This document shows positions 1 to 8,057 of a stretch of 53,219 nucleotides of DNA, one piece after another. The notes beneath the pieces are model-generated. The model had not been told where the DNA came from. It saw only the letters and a program-made list of their open reading frames with translations, and searched no databases. Numbering within the stretch: position 1 is the first letter of the stretch; every line of letters starts with the position of its first letter. A program made the position numbers and the translations under genes. Origin of the DNA: a virus; the IMG/VR virus record IMGVR_UViG_3300021591_000002, positions 1 to 53,219 of that record. One strand, 5' to 3'.

Positions 1-67
1 GTCTCGTTACCGTTTTTGTGCGATTCCTGATCGCCTCGCGTGTCCATGAGAACGAGATGATCTTCAT
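1..67 (-). CDS. ASCH-like phage protein, N-terminus only (cut by window edge)
   Basis: Only the first 22 codons lie in the window. They begin M-K-I-I-S-F-S-W-T and carry K-T-V-T-R at residues 18-22. That arrangement is typical of the N-terminus of a widespread group of short phage proteins with an ASCH-like fold, usually continuing R-x-W. The ATG at 67 overlaps the TGA of the GT9-like gene upstream (ATGA), the usual coupling in this operon. The family assignment rests on this short stretch only, and the function of such phage proteins is not settled. Confidence 0.5.
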   Translation of the reverse strand, partial: MKIISFSWTREAIRNRTKTVTR

Positions 68-1194
68 TTTGTATCTCCGTCCAGGAACTTGGACACCGCG
101 TCCTTGATAGCGGCGGGCACGTAGTTAACGCAGTCGGTTGTGCGCTTACCGTTCGCCAGCGCCACCCTGCACGTCATGCCCCAGTGGTCAGGGGGCAAAC
201 CATACGCCCATGACCAGAAGCACGTGCCTATGGGGCAAGGAAGACGCCCGCCGGGGGTTGCTATGGAGTGCACGTTGCCCTCTATGGCGAAGAACGGGTA
301 CGGCGTCGGCCCCATTAGGGTGAGGCAGCGGCATGATGCAGAACGCGCTACATATGATGCAAATCCCTCAACGGACACCACACCAAGCGCGCCCCTCATC
401 AGCTTAACTACTGCGTCCATGCGAAGCCCGCGTGCGTCAATCGTTCCATCAAGTTTCGGTACATCGCGCGCACCTATGTGCACAACCTCGACGCCGCGCT
501 CCTTAGCGCAATCCAGCACGACCTTAATGCAATTCTGCGGAAGGCTCTTGACGGCGGATAGCATGCCACTGGCGAACGACACCACTATGTATTTCTTGCC
601 CTTGGGTATTTTGGGAGGTGTGGCCTTACCCCAGTTTTCGGGGCGTATGCTGGTTAGCGGCGGCGGGAGATTGTCCTTGCGCGGTCGCACAGGGGGCTTA
701 TCGAGTACGGGCATTAAGTCTGGCGTTACCGGCACACCCAAGGACGCAGATGCCGCCTCGAACTGCGTTTCCCCAAGCGCGCGGAGCATGTAGCGAGAAT
801 ACGGGTCTCCAAGCGAAAGCCCAAGATATGGCATCGAGGATGCCACCGGTCGCCCGCGCCTATCCCAGAGTATCGGCACCATTGATGTGGCGTCAAGCAC
901 GTAGCCCCATTGCTTAAGTAACCTGGCAAGCATACCGCGCGTCGGCATGGGTTGGTGGGCGACGAAGCCCGCAAGCCAAGGGCACGCGGCGGCTATGGAC
1001 CATTCTATTGATGTGCCAGTCACCGTGGTGGTGAATATTACCTTACCGTAGCCCGCCAAGTGAAGCGCCCTGGCGCAGGCGGCAGCCCGCATCTTATCTC
1101 CGTAGCCCACGCCGGATAACACAAGCACGTAGTCATGGGGGTGGGTCTTGACGAGGCTGTGTAGTTTCGCCACGAGCCACTCAAAGCGTGTCAT
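64..1194 (-). CDS. GT9-like (heptosyltransferase-type) glycosyltransferase
   Basis: 376 aa. The protein has the two-Rossmann-domain (GT-B) layout of ADP-heptose:LPS heptosyltransferase-like enzymes. An N-terminal Gly-rich turn reads SGVGYGD (residues 27-33), and the C-terminal donor-domain signature is VSVEGFAS (273-280) followed by MGPTPYP (294-300). In classical GT9 the second motif is D-S/T-G-x-x-H, and here the His is replaced. It therefore probably transfers a sugar from a nucleotide donor, but donor and acceptor cannot be told. It is the distal partner of SSB (TGATG overlap), an odd place for a glycosyltransferase, and a second GT9-like gene sits in the virion operon at 34030. Fold likely; activity inferred. 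Confidence 0.65.
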   Translation of the reverse strand: MTRFEWLVAKLHSLVKTHPHDYVLVLSGVGYGDKMRAAACARALHLAGYGKVIFTTTVTGTSIEWSIAAACPWLAGFVAHQPMPTRGMLARLLKQWGYVLDATSMVPILWDRRGRPVASSMPYLGLSLGDPYSRYMLRALGETQFEAASASLGVPVTPDLMPVLDKPPVRPRKDNLPPPLTSIRPENWGKATPPKIPKGKKYIVVSFASGMLSAVKSLPQNCIKVVLDCAKERGVEVVHIGARDVPKLDGTIDARGLRMDAVVKLMRGALGVVSVEGFASYVARSASCRCLTLMGPTPYPFFAIEGNVHSIATPGGRLPCPIGTCFWSWAYGLPPDHWGMTCRVALANGKRTTDCVNYVPAAIKDAVSKFLDGDTK

Positions 1195-1595
1195 CAGAAT
1201 GGCACCTCCGATGCATCGTCAACGAACGCTTCGGGCTTGGCATCCTCGGCTTGCTGCTGGTCGCGGAGCGCCGCCCCGGTTATGACCTCTCGCGCTATAA
1301 TTTCGTATTTCCACCCTGTCTTTCCGCGGTAGGCATCGAGCTTGCCTATTATGCCGATGCGTTCGCCCCGCTTGACGTTAGCCAGGATACGCGCGGCTGA
1401 ACCCCAGGCGCTGATCGGGAAGAACCGATTGCTCCACTTCTCCACGCCATTCTCGAGGCGCGTTGATGCCGATACGCGAAGCAATAGCTTGACACGCGGC
1501 ACGCCGTTGTATTCGGTAATCTCGGGCTGCTCGGCCTGCTGGTAGGGAACGGCGCGCCCCGACAACACAACGAAGTTGGTGTCTGCCCAAGGCAT
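1194..1595 (-). CDS. ssb: Single-stranded DNA-binding protein
   Basis: 133 aa, an OB-fold SSB. Visible hallmarks are an N-terminal strand starting NFVVLSGR, a central block with NRFFPISAWG and a K-R-G-E-R-I-G turn (the usual 'kG..v.v.G.l' region). A short acidic tail ends D-D-A-S-E-V-P-F, matching the D-D-x-x-P-F tip that recruits partner proteins. It coats ssDNA during replication and recombination. Its start overlaps the ERF stop by one base (TAATG), with AGGAG about ten bases upstream. The neighbouring ERF, RuvC-like and nuclease genes make a compact recombination set. Confidence 0.88.
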   Translation of the reverse strand: MPWADTNFVVLSGRAVPYQQAEQPEITEYNGVPRVKLLLRVSASTRLENGVEKWSNRFFPISAWGSAARILANVKRGERIGIIGKLDAYRGKTGWKYEIIAREVITGAALRDQQQAEDAKPEAFVDDASEVPF

Positions 1596-2572
1596 TAGAA
1601 TGGCTCCTCCTTAACAGGGCGGACCTCGCGGATTTCACGCCACGTCTGGAAGCCGCCGCTCGGCACGCGTATCTGGCGCTCCCCAACGTCGCGGAACGCG
1701 ACCACATCACCCACGCCCCACGGATGGGACTTGTCTTTCGGATTACTCCTTGTAACGAGTTGTTCGTCTATTCCTTCGATTTCTACGAGCTTGAACCACG
1801 TGGCCCCCTTCAGCGCGGCCCGCAACCTTTCCTGCTCTTCGGGTGGGGCATTGCGGCAGGAGCCGAGCGTGTAGGGCTTCCCGTTGTGCCATGTCCACCA
1901 TTCGGTCTCGTCTTGTATCTTGAGGACCTTGCCCCGGCGTTGCTCTCCAAGTTCCTCTTTCCACGGTGCCTTCGCTTGCGGCGGGGGCGGTTCCGGCGTG
2001 CCGCCAAGGTCCTTGACGATTCGAACCCCGTCCATGTCGTCATCCGTTGTGCAAAGGCCCAGGGCGGCAACGAGGGCGTAGCGCTGGAGATACTTTAGCG
2101 TGGAGCCCACGGCCTGGATGTCATTCTTGGCCCCGCTGGTGTCGGCTGGCGCCCACACGGTCGCCTGCGTGCGGTGCCCGGCCTCGTGGGCGACGACGCA
2201 CGTCATACCAATCCGCCTATGCTGTGGGTCCTCTTGCGGCTCAAAGCGAACCGAGAAGCCGTATTCGGAAAGCTTGTCCTTGATTGTGCGCCAGATGTTG
2301 CCCAGGCTGGCGTAGCAATACTCCACCTTGCCGCGTCCGGTAGAATACTTGACCTTCACGTCCTTGGTGATTTCCGGCAGCTCGCTTTGCAGCCGAGTGA
2401 AGGCGGTGGCGTACGCGGCCTCCGCCTCGATGCGCTTCATGCGCTCCCAAAGCGTCATAAGTTGCGAAAGCGCCTCGGGAGAAGCGCCCTTTTCGATTGC
2501 CATGCAGATCATGTTTTCCGGTCGCACGAGTGCGCCGGTCTGCTCTGCTGGCTTTGCGACTTCGTTGGCCAT
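1595..2572 (-). CDS. ERF-family single-strand annealing protein
   Basis: 325 aa. Residues about 35-185 match the ERF (essential recombination function) superfamily: an N-terminal helix with A-Y-A-T-A-F, a conserved Y-A-S-L-G-N-I-W-R region, and a Gly-rich segment ending Y-L-Q-R-Y-A-L-V-A-A-L-G-L with D-D-D-M-D after it. These proteins form rings or filaments that anneal complementary ssDNA, promoting phage recombination and genome circularisation. The remaining C-terminal 140 residues are Pro/Lys-rich and family-variable. Start ATG at 2572 has CAGGAGGTGTGAC upstream. It lies between the RuvC-like gene and ssb. Confidence 0.82.
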   Translation of the reverse strand: MANEVAKPAEQTGALVRPENMICMAIEKGASPEALSQLMTLWERMKRIEAEAAYATAFTRLQSELPEITKDVKVKYSTGRGKVEYCYASLGNIWRTIKDKLSEYGFSVRFEPQEDPQHRRIGMTCVVAHEAGHRTQATVWAPADTSGAKNDIQAVGSTLKYLQRYALVAALGLCTTDDDMDGVRIVKDLGGTPEPPPPQAKAPWKEELGEQRRGKVLKIQDETEWWTWHNGKPYTLGSCRNAPPEEQERLRAALKGATWFKLVEIEGIDEQLVTRSNPKDKSHPWGVGDVVAFRDVGERQIRVPSGGFQTWREIREVRPVKEEPF

Positions 2573-2573
2573 G

Positions 2574-3101
2574 TCACACCTCCTGTTCCATTTGCTGGCG
2601 TGCGTACAGCGCCAGCAGTACCGCGTCCGCTGTTTGCGTTGTCAAGTTTTTGACCTCGCCGGGGATGAGGGATTGGACAATGGACAGCGCGCGCTGCTTC
2701 CGCGCCGACCGGCTAAGCCCGCGGCCGTATATGCCAAAGTGCTTTTGCCACTTTTGGGGGCGCGCAAGTATGTGGGGAATGCACGCGCAGGTGAGCGCAG
2801 CAACCACAACGCCGCGTGTATAGCCGAGCGTGAAGCAGGCAGATGCGCCCCAGCCCGCGCTGCCGGTGGTGTGTTCGACACACGCACACACAACCGATCC
2901 ACCGTATTGATAATGTATGTTCTCGATGGTCCAACATATGTCGCGCACGTTTATTTCACGCCGGCCTTTTGGGCCGCTTCGGAGCGTTGGCATGGGGTGT
3001 ATCTTGCATTCCTCCACGCGCCCACCTTCGTTAATAGCGACGATGGCGATGGCGCCATTAAGGTCGGGGTCAATCCCAACGTAATGCCTCAGGCCAGTCA
3101 T
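2574..3101 (-). CDS. RuvC-like Holliday-junction resolvase
   Basis: 175 aa, RNase H-fold nuclease of the RuvC type, near the family's usual length of about 170. Motifs are GIDPDLNGA (D11), VEH (E76) and TADAVLLALYA near the C-terminus (D159). The residue three before D159, an Asp in RuvC itself, is Gln156 here, so the fourth acid may be missing or supplied elsewhere. Expected role: cutting Holliday junctions or branched DNA before packaging. It overlaps the nuclease gene upstream by 32 bp and precedes ERF by one base. GGAGAAGACGAAG precedes the ATG. Confidence 0.8.
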   Translation of the reverse strand: MTGLRHYVGIDPDLNGAIAIVAINEGGRVEECKIHPMPTLRSGPKGRREINVRDICWTIENIHYQYGGSVVCACVEHTTGSAGWGASACFTLGYTRGVVVAALTCACIPHILARPQKWQKHFGIYGRGLSRSARKQRALSIVQSLIPGEVKNLTTQTADAVLLALYARQQMEQEV

Positions 3102-4101
3102 CTTCGTCTTCTCCTTGCGGAAGCTCCATTAGCCAGTACGGCTGGTAGCCCGACACCCTGTGTTCCGCCGCAAAATCACAGAACGGGGCCACGTCGCACC
3201 AGTCCCTGCATCGTACCAAGGAGTCCCCCGGTACCGCTTTTACCCTCAGGTCCTCCCTTCTGCTAGCGTGTACCTTGGCCTCCTCTGGGTCCTTGTACAC
3301 CTTAGTGGCTCTACGCGCTCCCTTTTTCATAACCTTATATTCATCAGCCTTACTCCACCTCTCCTCCGGAGTACATACCCTTGGTACTTGGCCAGTACGT
3401 ACTGAGTCCCTAAAGGTACGTACTTTGTCTTCTATAAGAGAGTACACCTCCTCCTCGTCTAATGGAGAGTACTTAAATACCTCGGCAGGAGAAAGCTGGT
3501 ACCTTCTCTCTCTCATAGCTCTAGAGAGTACATGGTCTTTATAGAAGTACCACAGCTCGCACCTCTCTATCTGTACACCATAGGTCTCTTTAATGAGCCA
3601 TGAGTATATGTACGTTTGTAGCTTATGAGTAGGGTCCCCCTTACTATAGCCCTTGGCTAGATTAGTAAGCTTAACGTCGATCACCCTCTTGCCATCAAGG
3701 TCAACGATATCGGGTGTGCCGACAACGGCAGCGTCGCCGACCCTAGCGGATAGGTCGGGCTCTATTAGCCAGTCGGGGTGGAGTCTGCCGACCTGCGGCA
3801 GGAAGAACTTGTGCCACGCTGTCCCCAGCAGCATCGCCCACGCACGTATGGGGCAAGCGACCAACTCGTCCCAATGCTTCCAACGCAGGTAGAGGATTCG
3901 CGGCGGCTCGCAAAGTTCGGTGACGTGTATCCTGTCAGGGTCCGGCCGCCTTATTCCCAAGGCGACGATTTCGTACCACTCTTTCAGCGGTATTGCGTCA
4001 AGTTCTACGATCTTCACGGGGCTAGTCTCCCTAATTTGCCACAGAATCGCCGAGGATTGCGTGTACGGCGTTTCGCGGGCTTGAATGGCTTCTGATACCA
4101 T
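3070..4101 (-). CDS. PD-(D/E)XK nuclease, RecB/Cas4-like with probable Fe-S cluster
   Basis: 343 aa with the ATG at 4101, chosen over an in-frame ATG at 4260 because GAGGGGG lies just upstream and the longer form would enter the methyltransferase gene. The nuclease core is G-T-P-D-I-V-D (128-134, Asp131), V-I-D-V-K-L-T (Asp142, Lys144) and the Q-T-Y-I-Y-S-W helix of RecB-family nucleases. Cys83 (A-C-P-I-R-A-W) together with Cys298, Cys302 and Cys308 (CRDWCDVAPFC) fits the one-plus-three cysteine Fe-S arrangement of Cas4 and AddB. It would resect DNA ends to feed the ERF protein. Oddity: residues 145-300 are encoded by AT-richer DNA packed with GTAC. Confidence 0.75.
   Translation of the reverse strand: MVSEAIQARETPYTQSSAILWQIRETSPVKIVELDAIPLKEWYEIVALGIRRPDPDRIHVTELCEPPRILYLRWKHWDELVACPIRAWAMLLGTAWHKFFLPQVGRLHPDWLIEPDLSARVGDAAVVGTPDIVDLDGKRVIDVKLTNLAKGYSKGDPTHKLQTYIYSWLIKETYGVQIERCELWYFYKDHVLSRAMRERRYQLSPAEVFKYSPLDEEEVYSLIEDKVRTFRDSVRTGQVPRVCTPEERWSKADEYKVMKKGARRATKVYKDPEEAKVHASRREDLRVKAVPGDSLVRCRDWCDVAPFCDFAAEHRVSGYQPYWLMELPQGEDEDDWPEALRWD
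3212..3613. other. GTAC-rich, compositionally atypical patch inside the nuclease gene
   Basis: This patch holds 17 copies of GTAC in about 400 bases, where roughly 1.6 are expected by chance, and two copies of the octamer GTACGTAC (3395-3402 and 3416-3423). Codons here include TTA, TCT, GTA, CTA and AGA, which are scarce in the neighbouring genes. The flanking parts of the same gene look like the rest of the genome. The same octamer recurs in the two central non-coding islands. It could be a recombination patch or a cis-acting site embedded in coding sequence. Confidence 0.7.
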
Positions 4102-4151
4102 CCCGCCCCCTCGTTCGCCCCACAGGCGATCCTCGTGGCTTCTGTGGCTTG

Positions 4152-5090
4152 TTATGCATTCTCGCCCTCGGGCAGGCAATGCGGCGAAAACCATATCCGC
4201 TCCTGGCGGCGGCGAGACGTCGGGGCCTGCTTCCGATTTTGCAAGCCCGAAGACGTCCACGCATAGGTGGTCCAGCCGAGGTCCTCAAGGGCGTTGTGTT
4301 CGCCTTCGAGGCCGCAGAGGGCTATCCGAAGCCTTGGGTCATTGCCGTGGTCAATGCACCAGTCTCGCACGGCATCGGCAATGTCGGGCTCGTCGGTATC
4401 GTAGATATTCCGTTTCCGCCCCGTGCTATGCGAGTACGGAGGGTCCAGGAATATGCCGACGTGCTTACCACGCATCAGGCATGCATGCCGCAGCGCCACG
4501 GTCCAGTCGGAACACAGAATCCACGTGTCCGCCAGGCGGCACGCAAGGCACGCGAGGTATTCTCGCAACGTCTTGCTACACGGAAAGATGCAGCCCGGCA
4601 CACGGCACGCGTCCTTGTTGATGCTGTTCAGGCTTTGGTGGTTCGACACATTAGCAAGTCCCTTGCGCCTGCTTCCGCGTTGCGCGAAGCCTTCACCAAC
4701 CCACAGGCTTTGCCCCCACGCCCACAGGCCGGCCACCTTGGCGTCATAGAAGTCCATATTCGAGCACACCTTGTTTCGGAAGTCCTCGAAGTCGAACACC
4801 TCCGCGAACCACCTATGCACGGCGCGCAGGTCTGCCTCGACCTTCGGCCTATCTGCGTGCTCGGCAACTTCATCCGGTGCCGCCTTCACGGCGCGGAAGA
4901 AATTGGCTATGTAGCAGTTCAGGTCATTGATGATCTCCTTTCGCCTTGGCCCATAGGGGCAGCCCAGTAATACGGCAGCGGTACCGCAGAACGGCTCCAC
5001 GTACGTGTGGACTTCGCCAAAGCGCTCCCACACGACACGCGCTACCCTGCGCTTGCCGCCGAAGTACGTGAATGGCGGAATGAGTTTCAC
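4152..5090 (-). CDS. D12-class N6-adenine DNA methyltransferase (copy 1)
   Basis: 312 aa. Motif order is that of Dam/DpnII-type enzymes: F-T-Y-F-G-G-K (residues 7-13), the SAM-binding E-P-F-C-G-T-A-A-V (32-40) and the catalytic D-P-P-Y (216-219) followed by S-H-S-T-G-R. The middle, residues about 100-200, should be the target-recognition part. The start codon is GTG at 5090, overlapping the previous TGA (GTGA), with AGGAGGAG upstream. It is a tandem paralogue of the next gene and shares its C-terminal E-R-I-W-F-S-P. Likely roles are protection against host restriction or marking of regulatory sites; specificity cannot be read from sequence. Confidence 0.83.
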   Translation of the reverse strand: MKLIPPFTYFGGKRRVARVVWERFGEVHTYVEPFCGTAAVLLGCPYGPRRKEIINDLNCYIANFFRAVKAAPDEVAEHADRPKVEADLRAVHRWFAEVFDFEDFRNKVCSNMDFYDAKVAGLWAWGQSLWVGEGFAQRGSRRKGLANVSNHQSLNSINKDACRVPGCIFPCSKTLREYLACLACRLADTWILCSDWTVALRHACLMRGKHVGIFLDPPYSHSTGRKRNIYDTDEPDIADAVRDWCIDHGNDPRLRIALCGLEGEHNALEDLGWTTYAWTSSGLQNRKQAPTSRRRQERIWFSPHCLPEGENA

Positions 5091-6022
5091 CAGAGGCTCT
5101 CCTCCTTCAAGCAGGCGGGTGAGAACCAGATGCGCTCGGCGTGCCTGCGTTGCGTTGCGCCAGTTTCGCCTTGCCCGTGGAACCCGCCGCTATTTGACCA
5201 AGTGTACACTTCCCAGCCGCGCTTCTCCAGCTCGTTGTGCTCCCCCTCGAGCCCGCAAAGGGCGACGCGCAACGTTTCGTTTTTCTTACACCATTCTCGC
5301 ACGGCGTGGGATACACTATCGTCCAACTTATCCACCGCGTAGCACCCCTTATCGCGCCCCGTGCTGACCGCGTACGGGGGATCGAGAAATACGCCAACAA
5401 CGTGCTGCTTGCTGAGGCGTGATGGGGAAAGCCCAAGGCGAATCGTGCGCTCCCAGTCTGCGCAAAGGATAAAGACGTTGCTGAGCCGCCGCGCAAGACG
5501 GCGCAAATATTCCACCACACGTTCTCTGCCGTCTTCCCTTAGCCGAAGCAGTCCTTGTTTCTCATCTTTCAGCGTCCCGCCAGCTGGGCAGGCGGTCGCC
5601 TCACTGCCATACCAGGCGCACAATACAAATGCCCACCAGCCCGCAAGCTGCGCGTCATAGTACATCGGGTCCGCTTCCAACGACTGCACCAACTGCCCGC
5701 TCTGGCGGATTTTCCAAAGATACGCATTCCTTGCGCGAAGGTCCGCCTCGATGCTCGGCCAATCAACGTGTTCTGCCACCTCTTCCGGCGCATACTTTAC
5801 GGCGCGCCAGAAGTTCGCCACCAAGCCATCCTTATCGCCAATCACTTCGCGCCTGCGAGGTCCGTACGGACAACCAAACAGCATGGACGCCGAACCGGCA
5901 AAGGGCTCGATGTAGCAGTCCACCTCACCGAGCCTGCTCCACACCACGGAGCACACGCGCCTCTTGTTCCCGAAATACGGGAACGGCGTCTTAATCTTCG
6001 CTTTCGGCTTCGCCCGGCTCAT
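5087..6022 (-). CDS. D12-class N6-adenine DNA methyltransferase (copy 2)
   Basis: 311 aa, paralogous to the gene immediately downstream. Motifs are P-F-P-Y-F-G-N-K (13-20), E-P-F-A-G-S-A (39-45) and D-P-P-Y-A-V-S-T-G-R (from 214). The family's usual second Gly of F-G-G-K is Asn here. The ends align well with copy 1 (R-R-x-E-R-I-W-F-S-P) while the middle (residues about 100-165) does not, so the two probably recognise different sites or act as a pair. ATG at 6022 follows AGGAGTACTAA. The product overlaps the Cys-rich gene upstream by 32 bp. Confidence 0.83.
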   Translation of the reverse strand: MSRAKPKAKIKTPFPYFGNKRRVCSVVWSRLGEVDCYIEPFAGSASMLFGCPYGPRRREVIGDKDGLVANFWRAVKYAPEEVAEHVDWPSIEADLRARNAYLWKIRQSGQLVQSLEADPMYYDAQLAGWWAFVLCAWYGSEATACPAGGTLKDEKQGLLRLREDGRERVVEYLRRLARRLSNVFILCADWERTIRLGLSPSRLSKQHVVGVFLDPPYAVSTGRDKGCYAVDKLDDSVSHAVREWCKKNETLRVALCGLEGEHNELEKRGWEVYTWSNSGGFHGQGETGATQRRHAERIWFSPACLKEESLW

Positions 6023-6269
6023 TTAGTACTCCTACCTTAATGTTCGGTGGCATGATTGGGCGCAACGCAAGCTCGAACCACTTGCATCGCTGCTTCTGCA
6101 TGACGAGGCACTTGCCGTAGAAGATGCAGCCGCCGCGCCGCCAGCAGGAGCACTCGCCCTTGATAAACGCCTTGAGCGTCCTGTATCGCCGTAAACGGAC
6201 TGACGCGGAGGGCGCACCTTGCGGGTGTCCTGCCCTTCGTAGCTTCCGCCTCCTTTTCCCCATTGCCAT
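5991..6269 (-). CDS. Small Cys-rich protein, probable metal-binding
   Basis: 92 aa. The centre has E-C-S-C, G-G-C, G-K-C and Q-R-C-K-W-F-E within about 30 residues. This resembles small uncharacterised phage proteins whose spaced cysteines end in C-x-[YW]-F-E. The N-terminus is very basic (MAMGKRRRKLRR), suggesting nucleic-acid contact. GGAGG lies nine bases before the ATG. It lies between the DnaB-type helicase and the methyltransferase pair. Function unknown; a structural zinc site is inferred. Confidence 0.65.
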   Translation of the reverse strand: MAMGKRRRKLRRAGHPQGAPSASVRLRRYRTLKAFIKGECSCWRRGGCIFYGKCLVMQKQRCKWFELALRPIMPPNIKVGVLNEPGEAESED

Positions 6270-6286
6270 GTTGTATGCCCTCCGCG

Positions 6287-7588
6287 TCAGCCTCTACGAT
6301 ATCCTCTCGAAACAGGCCCGATGTGGTGCGTCGCAGGGTCGAGGTCAACGATCACCGTTCCCGTTGCCCCAGTCCTACGCTTCACGCACCCTATATGCAA
6401 TTCGCGCCCGAAGCCGTCGGGGTCAACTTCGGCGCGCCTAGGGTCCTCCACGCGAGGCCAGTAAACCGTCAGCGCCGTGTCGCTCTGCTCTATGATTTCG
6501 CGCGTTTCGCGGAAGTCCGCCGCGGTGGGTGGCTTCGGCCTGCCCTCTGCGTACTTCACCTGCGATAGCACTATCACCGCGCAATCACAATCAACTGCAA
6601 TCCGGCGCAATTGCACCATTATATCACCAAATGCCAAGTCGCTACGGCCGGCAATCCCAGCACCTGCCGCGTGCCCGACGCGCTGTATTGTGTCAACGAC
6701 AAGCAGCCACGGCCTGTGGCGCAACACGGCCAGCTCGATTACCGCGGGATCGGGGCTTGTGATGATATGTAGCCGGTTCCCCCAGGCAGCCGCAAGGCGC
6801 TCGGCGTACGCGTGGAAGCGCTCTTCGAGCTCTTGCGCTATCATCTGCCCCTCTAGCAACGGGCCATACGGCACGTTGCACTCCTGAGACACAAGGCGGG
6901 CGAAGATGACAGAATCCTGTTCTTCGGCGGCATATACCACAGCCCCACCCTTATTAAGCGTGGCACGCACAATCGCCAAAGCCAGCGCTGTCTTGCAATG
7001 ACGGCTGCGACCGCCAATCGTCAAGATTGTGCCGCGCATGAGCCTTGGCACAAAGTTGGACACGCCGGGCACCGCGTGCGCCCAGCCACGGCCGTTGCGG
7101 CTATCGGCGATAATGGCCATGAGTCGTTGCCGGCTTGTCTCTGCGTCGGCGGTGTGTGCCGTATCGGCGGCGCTCGAAAGTGCTTGCTGCATCCTTTCAA
7201 GCCCGGCGGCGCATGACGATATTGGGATGGTAGGGTCTATGGAATCACGAGCCAGCGCCCTCGCCAGCTTGTTTACCCGTCGCCTGGCTGCCCATTCCAC
7301 GACAACCGATGCGTAGTATTCTGCGTGGGCGGCGGAGGGCGTGCGCTCCAGGCAGTCGCAGACAACATCGCCGACGTTCTTGCTGTCGCACCTCTCCAGC
7401 ACGATAACGGGGTCCGGCGGCCGGCCCTCCTTGTGCACGTCGAGGCAAACACGGTAGATTTCCCGCAGCGTGGCGTCTGAGAAATGCTCTGGCGCTAACG
7501 CCGCCCGCACTTGGGCTATTTTGGACGGGTCCAGCAATATGGACCCTATAACAGCGCGCTCTGCTTCTTCTGGCGTGAACTTAATCAT
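6287..7588 (-). CDS. DnaB-type replicative helicase
   Basis: 433 aa. An N-terminal DnaB domain (E-R-A-V-I-G-S-I-L-L-D, residues 10-20) precedes a RecA-like ATPase. Walker A at 192-200 reads GGRSRHCKT, with Cys198 where the family has Gly, while Lys199 and Thr200 are kept. Walker B is L-L-V-V-D-T (Asp299). Downstream are V-I-V-L-S-Q-V (motif H3-like) and K-R-R-T-G-A-T-G near the C-terminus, matching the 'KnRnGptG' element. It should unwind the fork as a hexameric ring. No primase or polymerase is visible in this window. ATG at 7588 follows AAGGATAGCG and overlaps the preceding gene by 8 bp. Confidence 0.87.
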   Translation of the reverse strand: MIKFTPEEAERAVIGSILLDPSKIAQVRAALAPEHFSDATLREIYRVCLDVHKEGRPPDPVIVLERCDSKNVGDVVCDCLERTPSAAHAEYYASVVVEWAARRRVNKLARALARDSIDPTIPISSCAAGLERMQQALSSAADTAHTADAETSRQRLMAIIADSRNGRGWAHAVPGVSNFVPRLMRGTILTIGGRSRHCKTALALAIVRATLNKGGAVVYAAEEQDSVIFARLVSQECNVPYGPLLEGQMIAQELEERFHAYAERLAAAWGNRLHIITSPDPAVIELAVLRHRPWLLVVDTIQRVGHAAGAGIAGRSDLAFGDIMVQLRRIAVDCDCAVIVLSQVKYAEGRPKPPTAADFRETREIIEQSDTALTVYWPRVEDPRRAEVDPDGFGRELHIGCVKRRTGATGTVIVDLDPATHHIGPVSRGYRRG

Positions 7589-8006
7589 CGCTATCCTTTA
7601 GCGAGGCCGAGCGCCCGGCGTTACGAGGGGGTGCGAGTGTCGCCTTGACAGGAGGTGCAAGAGGTGGGACCGGGCGCTCGACCAGCCAGTATTTATAGTA
7701 TTCACCATCGTGGTTGCGGCAATAGTTCTCTGCGAGAAACACGAGCGTTGCCCAGGCGGCCTGCTCGATACGGTGCAGCGTCACGGTCCAGTGACGTGGC
7801 AGCACGGGATCAAGCAACCGTAGGCGCTCGCGACCGGGAAACAACAGCTCCGGGCACTGCTCCCAGTGCGCGTGTATCTGGTGCGCGAAGCGGAACCACG
7901 CCCAGTCAGGCATGCGCCACCCGCGCTTGTAGAGCAGCTGGGCGCCCGCCAACTGCAACGCCCGCATTGCTCGCTTCAGATCGTCTTGGGTCGGGGCTTC
8001 AATCAT
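7581..8006 (-). CDS. Hypothetical protein upstream of the helicase
   Basis: 141 aa, not recognised. It is rich in aromatic residues (R-G-W-R-M-P-D-W-A-W-F-R-F, residues 29-41) and largely helical in appearance, ending in a Pro/Ala-rich tail. The 8-bp overlap with the helicase start indicates translational coupling. The position just before DnaB is where phages often encode a helicase loader or replication accessory protein, but no loader motif such as a Walker A is present. A GGGGG stretch lies about 7 bases before the ATG. Confidence 0.65.
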   Translation of the reverse strand: MIEAPTQDDLKRAMRALQLAGAQLLYKRGWRMPDWAWFRFAHQIHAHWEQCPELLFPGRERLRLLDPVLPRHWTVTLHRIEQAAWATLVFLAENYCRNHDGEYYKYWLVERPVPPLAPPVKATLAPPRNAGRSASLKDSDD

Positions 8007-8057
8007 TCTCGCACCCCCGGTTTCCCAAGTAAAGAATACCCCAAGATGCCCCGCTTG

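Noticed and set aside
4101-4260. Longer N-terminus for the nuclease (ATG 4260)
   Set aside because: It would overlap the methyltransferase gene by over 100 bases, and the ATG at 4101 has a clear GAGGGGG signal.
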